DNA from: JANLUX01 sp031366005
Lineage (GTDB): Bacteria > Bacteroidota > Bacteroidia > AKYH767-A > OLB10
Direction: 5' to 3'
NCBI GenBank assembly: GCA_031366005.1
Contig: JANLZB010000017.1
Location: 1-48,972, forward strand
Length of the DNA: 48,972 nucleotides
The translations under genes were made by a program, and so were the position numbers. This document shows positions 1 through 11,100 of this stretch, piece by piece. Under the pieces are notes generated by a model. The model saw only the letters and a list, made by a program, of their open reading frames with translations, ran no database searches and was not told where the DNA came from. Every line of letters starts with the position of its first letter. The stretch's first letter is position 1.

Positions 1-606
1 ACTCCTGTTGAAGGATCACAACCATCTGTTGTACATGCATTGCCATCATTTGTATTTACAGCTGTGTGTGATGGGCCTGTTACAGGATCACAAGCATCTG
101 TTGTACATGCGTTATTGTCATCTACACTGATAGTAGTATGTGACGGACCGCTGATAGGATCACAAGCATCTGTTGTACATACGTTGTTGTCATCTACACT
201 GAAAGGAGTATGAGAAATGTTTCCTGTTGCAGGATCACAGGCGTCTGTGGTACATACATTGTTATCAGTAGTTGGTATTGGAATGTGAGTAACTACTCCT
301 GTTCCAGGATCGCAAGCATCAGTAGTACACGCGTTATTATCATTGGTATTTACAGGTGTATGGCTAATGGCTCCTGTTGAAGGATCACAGGCATCTACAG
401 TACAAGGATTGTTATCACTTGTATTTACCGGAATATGTGTTATAATTCCCGTTGCAGGATCACAAGCATCGGAAGTACAGGCATCATTATCTGTTGTACT
501 AACTGGAGTATGTGTTGCAGTTCCACCAGAAGCAGGGCACGCGTCTGTTGTACAGGCATCGCCATCACTTGTCGGAGTAAAGTTTACAGTTGCAGTGCTA
601 ACAGCA
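1..606 (-). repeat. In-frame 72-75 bp tandem repeats (CTDC-like), at least eight units
   Basis: The word ggatcacaagcatctg and its variants recur at 13, 85, 157, 232, 307, 382, 457 and 532, giving periods of 72, 72, 75, 75, 75, 75 and 75 bp. Read on the minus strand each unit encodes about 24-25 residues of the pattern DNNACTTDACDPxTG, four residues, then HTPV. The paired cysteines in CTxDAC and the following CDP resemble the Dictyostelium CTDC repeat family (PF00526) from memory, with fewer cysteines per unit. The array continues past the left edge, so copy number is a minimum. The Asp/Asn-rich start of each unit suggests calcium binding, which is inference. Confidence 0.85.
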
Positions 607-1529
607 TTAGAACATCCTGATTTAACTGCAGTTAATGTTAAAGTGACAGTTGCTGCACTTAAGTCAGATGTTGAAGGATTATAGACCGCGTTTAAAGCGT
701 TAGCATTTGGAGTAAAAGTACCAGAACCAGAAGTTGTCCATGTAGTAGTTGTACCAGCGACAACAGTTACAGTTCCATTTAATTGCACATTACCACATGA
801 TGAGTAAGTATGACTTGCACCCCCACCTGCGTCATCTGCAGGACAGAAAGGATTAAGCAGGGCCGGATTAGTAGAGCAAGTAGCAGGAGAATTCCAGTTA
901 AGATTGTTTGCAACAACAGTAACAACAGTGGCACTTGCACCTACACGAGCTGTTACTACAGTATTGGACTTTGAGCTACCAATAGAAGCACTCCAAACTA
1001 AATTCATCTTTGCGCCTGCGGGGAAAGGTTGTGTATTCGAAATTCTGAAACGACCAATCTTAGTACCGGGATGCGTACATGTGCCATCTACAGCACTGAT
1101 TACAGTACCACTTCCGGCCGCCTGATTACTTGTAGGAGCCACATTTAAATAACTGTAAGTAATACCTGTACCATTGCAACTACCGCAATTGGCAGTTGTT
1201 GAGGTCGAAGTAGTTGTGCCCATAACTACGCTGGTCGGAACCTGAGCTGCTAGCAACTCTGATGAACCTGAAACAAGATTTGCACTGAGCGTACCTCCGT
1301 TTTTCACAGAAACGTCAACACCAATTCCAAAACCCAGGTTTACAAGTTCTAAGGGAACACTCCCTGTACGCAGCAGAAAGGCATCAAATTCATACGTACT
1401 TGGCCCTGTTTGCGCTTCGTTTGTTATCTTCAACAGATAAGTGGGGTTTTGCGCCATTCCCATCTGTGCCAGCAGTGTACAACACACGAGCAGCAGCAGC
1501 TTTTTAATTTTAGTCATTTTTGTTTTCAT
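1..1529 (-). CDS. Secreted surface protein with cohesin-like N-terminus and CTDC-type repeats (3' end outside window)
   Basis: The frame is open from ATG 1529 to the left edge, about 509 codons, so the C-terminus is missing. A second in-frame ATG lies at 1517. Residues 1-26 form a signal peptide (basic start, leucine run, cleavage after MGMA). Residues about 30-205 resemble the N-terminal beta-sandwich found on many Bacteroidota surface proteins (a YEFDAFLLRTG segment, later GRFRISNTQPF); its layout recalls cohesin/carbohydrate-binding folds, but that is inference. Residues about 225-305 are Ig-like (NAVYNPSTSDLSAATVTLTL). From about residue 310 a cysteine-containing tandem array begins and runs out of the window. 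It lies 50 bp downstream of the small dockerin-like gene on the same strand and may be co-transcribed with it. Its true function is unknown; surface adhesion or a structural role is likely. The reading frame was checked at both ends. Confidence 0.85.
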   Translation of the reverse strand, partial: MKTKMTKIKKLLLLVCCTLLAQMGMAQNPTYLLKITNEAQTGPSTYEFDAFLLRTGSVPLELVNLGFGIGVDVSVKNGGTLSANLVSGSSELLAAQVPTSVVMGTTTSTSTTANCGSCNGTGITYSYLNVAPTSNQAAGSGTVISAVDGTCTHPGTKIGRFRISNTQPFPAGAKMNLVWSASIGSSKSNTVVTARVGASATVVTVVANNLNWNSPATCSTNPALLNPFCPADDAGGGASHTYSSCGNVQLNGTVTVVAGTTTTWTTSGSGTFTPNANALNAVYNPSTSDLSAATVTLTLTAVKSGCSNAVSTATVNFTPTSDGDACTTDACPASGGTATHTPVSTTDNDACTSDACDPATGIITHIPVNTSDNNPCTVDACDPSTGAISHTPVNTNDNNACTTDACDPGTGVVTHIPIPTTDNNVCTTDACDPATGNISHTPFSVDDNNVCTTDACDPISGPSHTTISVDDNNACTTDACDPVTGPSHTAVNTNDGNACTTDGCDPSTG

Positions 1530-1579
1530 CTATGATAGTTTAAGTTTTAATTTTTATTTTTTATTCAGTATTAATTCAA

Positions 1580-1936
1580 TTAAGGGGTTGCTTTAAAAAG
1601 GAATAATTGCGAATTGTTATCCACATAATTTGCATCCTGACCATCTGTACCACCATCACCATTCAAGTCAGAAGGATTGTATCCAAAAGCGAAATTAGAT
1701 GCATCATTATCAATGTAATTTGCATCCTGACCATCAACGGTGCCATCCTGATTAATATCACCACTATAAATGGCGTATACAGCTTGTCCGTTAATTATAT
1801 CTACCTGTTTAAGAGGGATATTTACTCCATCCCCATAAGCATTGGTAGGATTAGCAATCTGAGCAAAGCATTTATCAGCAACTGTGAATCCTATTATCAC
1901 ACCCATTGTCATTAGGATTGTTTTTAGATTTTTCAT
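1580..1936 (-). CDS. Small secreted dockerin-like (double EF-hand) protein
   Basis: This 118-residue protein has a signal peptide (residues 1 to about 25, cleaved near CFA-Q) and then little except a calcium-binding pair. Loop one is DINQDGTVDGQD and loop two is DLNGDGGTDGQD, each followed by ANYxDN. Both fit the DxNxDGxxDxxD pattern of dockerin F-hands, with Asp rather than Glu at position 12. The last 80 or so residues are nearly identical to the C-terminus of the 4197-residue protein next door, including the lead-in YGDGVNIPLKQV (YDDAVNLPMKEV in the giant). The gene looks like a duplicated C-terminal module given its own signal peptide. It may be a soluble dockerin-like ligand or the tail of a decayed larger gene; the intact start and export signal favour a real gene. 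ATG 1936 is supported by the signal peptide. Confidence 0.85.
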   Translation of the reverse strand: MKNLKTILMTMGVIIGFTVADKCFAQIANPTNAYGDGVNIPLKQVDIINGQAVYAIYSGDINQDGTVDGQDANYIDNDASNFAFGYNPSDLNGDGGTDGQDANYVDNNSQLFLFKATP

Positions 1937-2006
1937 AGATTTTAATTAAGATTATTAATTTTAAAGAAGTAGATATTTGAGGGAGATAATAATTTAACAG
2001 ATATTT

Positions 2007-2014
2007 CAAATGTA
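2007..2014 (-). promoter_or_regulatory. Candidate -7 box for the small dockerin-like gene
   Basis: The minus strand reads TACATTTG, a full match to the Bacteroidota -7 consensus TAnnTTTG, about 70 bp upstream of ATG 1936. No TTG is found at the expected 19-21 bp further upstream, so the call rests on one box. Confidence 0.3.
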
Positions 2015-2084
2015 CTGAAAACAATGTCGAAAATAAAATTTTCCAATAATATTAATTGATTCATTCTGATTACGATATATAAAA

Positions 2085-2116
2085 TTAACAGGGATGCGAT
2101 TACACATCCCTGTTAA
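2085..2116 (-). terminator. Intrinsic terminator of the giant surface-protein gene
   Basis: A perfect 12-bp stem (TTAACAGGGATG paired with CATCCCTGTTAA) with an 8-nt loop begins 8 bp after the stop codon of the giant gene on the minus strand and is followed by TTTTATAT. It separates that gene from the small dockerin-like gene, which therefore probably has its own promoter. Confidence 0.8.
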
Positions 2117-2123
2117 ATAATGT

Positions 2124-5100
2124 TTAAGGATGAGCTGTGAAAAGGAACAATTGTGAATTATTGTCAATATAGTTTGCATCCTGACCGTCAGTTCCACCAT
2201 CACCATTTAAATCTGAAGTATTGTATCCGAATGCAAAATTAGTTGCATCATTATCCACATAGTTTGCATCCTGACCATCAACTGTTCCATCCTGGTTAAT
2301 GTCACCACTATATAAAGACCAAATACCAGGCTCTACTTCTTTCATTGGAAGATTAACTGCATCATCATAAGCCTGAGTGCTTGCAGTACTGAAATTATAT
2401 GCAGTTATGGAAGCAAAAGTTATTGGCAACTTGCTCCATGTTTGAATAGTTCCCCTATTAAATACTGCCAGCCAGAATGACCCACCCGTTACTGTGCCAG
2501 GCAAAGTAAACGCTGCTGTTCCACTAGTCTGCAGAATAGCAGAATCTCTTGCTACTATAATAGTAGGATCTGTTACATCACGCAATTCAATAAATATTGA
2601 GTCGCAATCCGTAGCAGACGGTGAAGTGCCAGTTCCATCCCAGATATTTAAAAAGATCGGCCGCATTGTACTACCACCTAAATAATAACCTTCAATAAAC
2701 GCTGTTAGATTTAAAGTAGCAGAACAACTATTCTGACCCACAGTAACAGAAGCTAATTTTACACATCCATGAAGATCGCTTACAACTACATAATATACTC
2801 CCGGAGCTAAGCCTGTAACAGTATTGCTATTGGTTCCAATACCATGGATTGGATCCAAATCTGGATTATTATACCATGCATATGAATAACCAGGAGTACC
2901 TCCCTGAGCTTGTACACTTGCTGTACCATCATTATTTCCGCAAGTAGCATTAATTGATCCTGGAGTAAGAACGATCTCAGTAGGTTGACCAATAATGAAT
3001 TGTGCAGTGTCAACACATAAGTTTGCATCAGTAACCTGTACATAATAATTACCAGCTGCCAATGGGTCAGAAGTAAGACCATTGCCCGATGGTGTATTGC
3101 TAGCTGAGAACCATTCATAAGTAAGATTACCCGTACCGCCTGTAGCAAATGCTCCAGCTGAACCATCAGTGGATCCAAAACAATTTGCATCCGTAACCGA
3201 GGTTATCGTTACAGAAGGGCCTCCGGATGATTGTACAAAGTATGATGCAGGACCATAAGTACATGAAAGACCAGGATTTACATTTCCTTCGTTGTCAATA
3301 ACTGTAAGGTAATAAAACCCTCCTGTTAAATTAACAATCGAATCGGACGTGCTGATAGTTTGTATATCACGAATAGTATTAGTGCCATCCGTCCATGTAT
3401 AATGGAAAGGAGCAGTACCTGTTACATTAACCTTAATTTTTCCGAAATTGCTTCCGCAAGGTGCTGGACTAATTGGCTCTGCGAGACTAACAACCAAAAC
3501 GTGAGGAGTAATATTTGCTATACTAGATGTCGCGGTGCAACCTCCTAATGATGATGGTAAATGAACGATTACCTGGAAGCTCGTAAAACCTGAAGTCGGT
3601 ACGCTATCCTGAGCATCCACGTTATTCGCAATACCTACCATGTCAAAGGTGGTTCCGGCAGGGTATGAATTATATGGATAAGATGTACCTCCTGGATAAG
3701 CCAGATCTCTTACTTTTTGATAGAATGATTGACCTGGACATAATACTGAATCTCCTGGGTAAACCTGAGGAGTAGGTGTAGGAGTAACATTTACTGATAC
3801 ATTTCCTATTCTAGAGCATCCAGTACCTGTTTCGCTAACAGTAACTGTATATGTAGTGCTTGCAGCAGGACCGGCTTTTGGATTGCGGATTGTACCGCCA
3901 TTACCTAAAGTGCCTGAAGGAGTCCATGCATATGTCAATGAACTTGGAGGCAGCGGTGTAAAGCTATAGCCATTTCCATTTCCAGGCCATGCAGTAGCAG
4001 TGGCAGTAGAAGTGCTTGTTCCATTAAGTGCATTGATATAATTACCGCTTCCACCAGTTGCATTTTCAATTCCTTCTGATGCTGCAAAGGATATAGTACC
4101 TAAAGTTGGACCATAAATAATCTCGATCTTTCCAGGGCTTGAAGAAGCCGGACCATAAATATTAATCTGGAAGGAAATCAGCGTAGTGGTAGTATTACTA
4201 AAGCCAGTTCCGCAAGCCTGATCCCATTGGAAGGAATAAACATCGGTACCTGTTAAGCCATGACGCATAGAACCAGGGAAACCGGCTCCGAAGTTAGCTC
4301 CCATATCCTTGAACCATGCCGCAATTGTATTATTGGGTAAGGTAGAAATGAACAAGTTACCAGCTGTTCTGTCAGGACCAGCAGTTATTGTTGCATTGCC
4401 TGAACCTGCACCTATCCAACCATTTGTTGACATAGTCATTTGTGTATAAGCTGTTCCGTTATAGGTGAAAGCGAATGGTAAGCTTATCAATACTCCACCA
4501 TCATCCTGACTGCCTGTACTGAAACCGGAAGTAAGTTGAGCAGCCGTTGTAATTGTTGTTATTCCAGCTCCGGAAAGAGGAGCATAAGTCTGACCTGTTA
4601 AACTGTTCAATAAATACGCGCCTGAAAAACCTGAAGCGATATAAGGAACAGCTGTAACATTAAGTTGCGCACTATCTCCAGAGCATATTGGACTTGGAGT
4701 AGAAGTAACTGACGTAATGGTAGGGAGTTGATTAACCGTTATAGTTAACTGATCTATATTCTGACATTGCAGACCCGTGCTGCTGCTTGCCACTATTGTA
4801 TAAGTGGTAGTAGCTGCTGGTGAAGCTTTTACTGTGCTACCTGTAGTACTACTCAATCCGGTTGAAGGTGACCAGGTAAATTGATCATAATCACCAAGAC
4901 CTGTAACTACTGATAAGGTTATTGAATCATTTCTGCAAATAGTTCTATCAGCACCTGCATCAAATGCAGGAGCCGAAGTCACACTTACGTTTACAGGAGT
5001 TTTAGCGCTCTCGCAAAGATCGAACGAAGACACACTGTAAGTCGTATTTGAAGGAGCGCTCAGCACTGGAGTATTGTAAGGATTACCTGTAAATATAAGA

Positions 5101-8100
5101 GCATTGCTGCCGTTATACCATCTGTAAACAGGACCACCACTGGCTGCAGTTAATGTAAATGATCTTGATCCACATACGGTAGTATCATTGATAACAGGTG
5201 CATTGGGTACCGGATTCACAGTTACTGTTACAGGGTACGAATTCTGACAATTAGTGAAAGGATCCGTAACAACTACAGTATAAGTAGTGGTCGCAGCAGG
5301 TGAAGCAACAGGTGTACCTGAAGAGGTGTTATCTAAGGTTCCATCATTTGGAGTCCAGGCAAAAGTATACACCACCGGAGGCTGGAATCTCCATGCCTCA
5401 GGAGAGGTGATGCTCCAAACAGTGCCATTACGACCTGGTGCGGCTGCACCAACTGTTCCGGCAAGATTTTCTACTCCACAAACTTTAACATGGGAGTTAT
5501 CAGTTACAAGAGTTAAATGGGTTTCTACAACACCAGTTGTTTCATATAATAATATTTGTCCTTTTTGAAGGCCAACAGTTGTAAAGCCAGGAACACTATC
5601 ATAATCTACTACTAATACACGGTTCGGAGTTGTTCCGTCTACCCAATAACGAAGTTTTGCTGTACTTCCTAAAGTAGTAAAATACAAATCCTGCCAATCC
5701 CAACCCACAAATGCATTAGGTAAATTAGTGGATGGAACCGTTCCAGGTGAGAAAGAAGTACTGAAGTTTGCTGTATTAGCATCAAACTGAATGTTTCCGT
5801 TAGTACTTACATGGAAGGAACTATAGATAGTATTAAAGAAATTAAAGTTAAATCCAATCGGTTGGTTAAACCAGCCTCCATCATCTAACGATCCAGTGCT
5901 TAATGGCACATCCTGTACACCACTATGTGTCAAGGTAGTAACACCTGAAGCAGGAACAGGATGCGGAGCCCATGCAATTGAGCTTACTGCGAAATTTCCA
6001 TTAACAACACCTGTACTCAAATTACTGGATCCTCCGGGGCAAATTGCGCTCGGAGTCGCAGTTAAATTCACAGTTGTAAAGGTAAAATCTGTAACAGTAG
6101 TTGTACCTGAAGTAGCACATCCTGAACCGGCATCTACAGCAGTAACAGTGAATGTATTGGTAGTATAAATATTAGTGGTAGCAGAAGCTCCGCCAGTATA
6201 ATTCAAGAGACTATCTATAGGTGACCAGGTATACACATAATTAGGATTACTGCTGGTAACATTAAGTTGATCGTTTACAAGGCCACCGCAATGATTGATG
6301 CCCGGATTAGAAATAGTGATAGTTGGAGCTGGAATCCAGGTTACCACAACAGCAGTACGCGGTCCTTCACAAGTTCCATTGTACTCTGCAGCATACCAGG
6401 TGCTATCACCGGATTGTACTGGAGTGGTAAAACTTGTTCCTGTTGTTCTGATCGCACCACCGCTCGCTACATTGTACCAACGAATAGTGTTGCCAGAAGT
6501 ACCGATGGTTGCCACTAAGGTGACTGTTGCATTATTACATACCTGAGCTGTAGATGGATTAACAGCCGGAGCAGCAGGAACAGGAACCACCGTTACCCCC
6601 ACTGAAGCAGTTGATGTGCATCCTGTGGCAGGATCAGTAGCTGTTACTGTATAAGTAGTATTGCTTGCAGGACTCACTGAAACCGAACTTCCTGACAAAG
6701 CTCCTGGATTCCATACCCAGTTGAAGTTTGCAGTTGTGTTAGTTCCAACTAATCCACCGAAGGTAACGATAGGCTTATTTGTTACTGTAAGACCAGTGGT
6801 ATTGGTACAACCGGTGGTAGTGCTTGCAGAATGATTATCCGAAACAGTAGCCGGAGTAAAACACTGAACCGTTGCTGTTCCAGTAATATTATTTGTTTGA
6901 CAAATATTTACTAAAATATTGGATGTACCGTTCCATGCGAATGAACCTGCATTGAAAGTATGAAGGTTTAAGCCCGAAGCAGCCGGACTAAAGCTTGCCT
7001 GATTAAATACAGTGGTAACAGGAGTTGTTTCAAATGTAGTTGAAAGCGAAGTTGCACTGGTGCTGCCTAAAGCAATTGTAAAATTGCTAACCGTCCCGGT
7101 GCTCGATGCCGTGGTATAAAACCCTATGCTTGTAATAGGTCCTGAAGTTAAACCTGCTGCAGTTAACTCACTGGCAGTATATAACAACTGTGTTCTGATC
7201 TGGTTATTGGTACCGTTACCTGAACGGTAAGGATTACCTGTATTTCCTCCGATTGTAGAAGTAGAAGCCTGAGGCGTGCTAAATCCGGCAAGGAAAGAAC
7301 CTGCTCCTGCTGAAAGCGTTGAAGAAGAACCAACACAAATAGTTGAAGGAGTTGCAGTAGTATTTACGATTGGAGGCAGCGCACCAACCGTTACCGATAC
7401 TGTAGAAGTAACTCCGCAACCCGGTGTATTTATATCATTTGAGGTTACCGTATAAATATAAGTTCCTGCAGCAGTAGGAGTAACCGTTATGTTTTGTCCT
7501 GCTGTACCACCGGAAGGAATACCGCTGCCTGTTTGTGGAGAAGCAGTCCAGTTAAAAGTATAATTATTGTTTACGGGAGTCCATGCAGCAGAAAGCTGAA
7601 CAGCGCCACCAAGGCAATGCGGAACATTATCTGCTGAAGCTGTTATCGGATCAGCGTTTACAGTTGCTGTTACAGCAGCACGGGGACCTTCACATCCTGT
7701 AGAAGAATTGGTTTCAGATACATAGAAAGTAGTTGTTGTACTGATTGAAGTTGCATAAGTAGATCCACCGGTCTGTAATAAAGTAGCACCTGAAGAAGAA
7801 CCATTATACCATTTAAATATACCACCTGAACCTGAAACTGAAGCAGCAGGAATTCCGGCACATGGCTGCGTTGAATTAGTAGCAGTTGGAGCAGCAGGTA
7901 TTGGAAGTGAAGTCACAGTAACGGTTCCATAATTTGTACAAGTATTACCGGTTTCATTAACTGCCACTGTATAAGTAGTAGTTCCTGTGGGAGTAACAGT
8001 AGCGTTAAAACTTGTGCCTCCTGCAGGTGACCATGCATACGTTTTTGCAGGATCCTGACGCACCACTCCAATAATATTTACTGCGTAGTCTTCGGCTTCA

Positions 8101-11100
8101 CCCCATGTAAATGCCTGGTTTTGAGCAGGCGAAATAACAGATTCAGCAATAATCACTCGCATTCTGGTTAATCCTCCCACAGCTGTCATTGGAATAATAA
8201 TATTTCCTGAACGTATACTTGGCTGTTGTGTGGTTACAGTGGTTGTATATGCTTGTTCACCTGCATCTAAAAAGTCACCATCACGGTTGAAATCTATAAA
8301 TATTGATAAACCGCTGGAGAAGAAAGTTGCTCCATCACACTCATTTGAGCTTACAGAAAAAGGAACTGACTGCCCTGCGGTAACTGTAGGTGCGGGAATT
8401 GAGGTAGTATAATCGGAATAATTCGTAGTGCAGGTTTCCGTTTGAGTATTATTCATTGATCCGAAACTAACCTCGAATATTTGTTCATCCGCATTATTAG
8501 TTGATGTACCAACAACTGAGTATCCTGTAGGATTTGTTTGAGGTCCAGTAGATAACCCGCTTGAATAAACGCTAAGTGTACTATTCTGCCCCAAACAAAC
8601 ACTGGAAGGACTTGCCTTTACACTGTCAATATTTGGAGGGGTGCTGATGTTTACCACCACACTTGAAGTTGTTACACAAGCGCCATCAGTAGCGGTTACA
8701 GTATACGTTTTGGTGCCTGGGGTAGTTGCCTGCACAATGGTATTAGCTGTTGCACCGGAGCCACCAGCAGTATTATTAGCACCACCACCGGCAGTACCGT
8801 TCCATACATAAGTATAGTTATTGCCATTAACAAAAGCTGTCTGAGTAGCTGTTAATGTAAGATTTGTATAAGGGCAAATAGTAGATGCTGATGCAGAAGC
8901 CTGTATTGCATCCGGTGCATTCACATTTGCTGTAACTGCAACACGGGGACTTTCGCAGGCACCATATAATTCTGATACATAAAAAGTAGTAGTAGCAGTG
9001 ATAGGTAATTGATAAGTAGTATAACCTGTAGCATAATTATTAGCCTTAATAACCAGGTTATCCATGCTGAATCCACCTGCTACACCGCCACTGCGGCTAC
9101 TGATGATATGCTTCCATGTTGACTTATTAGCGCTTAAGTATCCTGAAGGTAACTGTACATTGTTGAAGATCGTAACACCGCCCACCACTAATGTCAATTG
9201 TCCTGCAGCATTTATGGTCATGGTAATATGACTGGCAACAGGAGTAGTGGTTGTAGGAACCCAGCTTACATTAGATGAGTAAGCCAATATGCCAGGGGTA
9301 GTGGGTGTGAACAATGAAGTTGCTGTTACCCCATAACCGAGATAAATACCTTTTATATCAGTTCCTGTAGTGTTGTAAGTCATGAAGCAGAGACGCAGCT
9401 TGCTTCCGCTACCATGTTCTGCAGTTGGAGTTGTTGAATTGCTGCCAGGTGTGCCATCATCCGCCAAAACATAACTAAAACCATCCGCTACGGAAGTTCC
9501 GGGCGAGGTGATCGTCATGTCAAAATCCGTTTGAAATAAAGTTGAATTAAACCCATTAGCATTTACAGTTATAGAACCGCCTGTACCTGATGAAGTAGGT
9601 GTAGGCTGTAGTGCCAATGCACCACCGCTGATAGAAGCTGCTCCGCCAATAGAGGAGTTTGTTAAAGTTGAAGAGCTGAAATCATTGGAATAAAAAGTAG
9701 AAGGCGTAGTTGCCAAGGGAGGAGCCTGAAGTAGCGTACCTGTGCCATTGTACCAGAAAAACAGTGGACTGGATGAACCTGTTGTAGAGGTAACGGATGC
9801 TGCCGGAACCCCTGTACCACACTGGTTAGAGGTAGTCGCTGTCGGAGTGGATGGCAAAGGAATTGTGGTTACACCTACAGTTGCTGTATTTACACAAGTA
9901 GTGGAAGGGTCAGTAACAGTTACTGTATAAGTAGTAGTTGCTGATGGAGTAACAGAAGCCGTAAAGCTAGAACCACCAGCAGGTGACCATGAATATGTCT
10001 TAGCCGGATCCTGACGTACTACTCCGATAATGTTTACTGCGTAATCTTCAGCTTCACCCCAAGTGAAAGCTTGGTTTTCAGTTGGAGAAGTAACAGACTC
10101 AACAATAATTACACGCATTCTTGTCAATCCCGCGGTTGCAGTCATTGGGATTACTATGTTGCCGGACCGAATGCTGGGTTGTGTTGTCGTAACAGAAGTG
10201 GTATATGCCTGCTCTCCTGGATCTGTGAAAACGCCATTGCGATTGTAATCAATAAAAATTGATAAACCGCTAGAGAAGAAGGTTGCCCCATCACACTCAT
10301 TAGAGTTAACTGAAAATGGAACTGATTGACCAGCAGTAACCGTAGGTGCGGCAATTGTAGTCGTATAATCTGAATAATTAGAGGTACAAGTTTCAGTTTG
10401 ATTATTGGTCATCGTACCAAATGTCACTCCAAAAATTTGTTCATCGGCATTATTAGTAGATGTTCCAACTACGGAATAACCAGATGGATTAGTTTGAGGT
10501 CCGCTTGATAATCCGGAAGAATAAACATTTAATGTGGCTGGCTGCCCTAAACATACCGATGAAGGAACCGCTTTGATACTATCAATATTAGGAGGACTTG
10601 AAATTACAATAGTAACCCCTGACGATGTTACACATCCTCCATCCACAGCATTTACTGTATAAACATAAGTTCCGGCCAAAGTGGGAGTAACTGAAATATT
10701 TTGACCCACTGTTCCGCCAACAGGAATACCACTATTTGCCTGAGGACTCGCTGTCCATGTATAAGTGTAAACATTGGTGCTTCCTGTTTGCACTGCTGTT
10801 AATGCAACATTGCTATTAGGACAAACCGCTGCAGGAGTTGTTGAACCGTTTGCCCTTGCAACGACAGGATCAGGACTCACCACATTGGCTGTAACAGGCG
10901 TACGAAGGCTCTCGCAAGTGCCATTCCAAACGGCAAGATAGCGTATTGTAGTAGCACTGATCGTTTCCTGGTAAGGAGTGCCCGTGCCAAGTACAGTAGT
11001 GCTTACATTAGTAGCATACCATCTGAACGATTCGCCAGATCCAAGGCTTGAAGATGCTGTCCAGGTTGCAGTGTTTGTACCGCAAGTGTTGGAACCACTG

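Noticed and set aside
1..606. A regular array that could be taken for a CRISPR locus
   Set aside because: The units are contiguous in-frame codons of a secreted protein with a 72-75 bp period; there are no unique spacers between invariant repeats and no cas genes.
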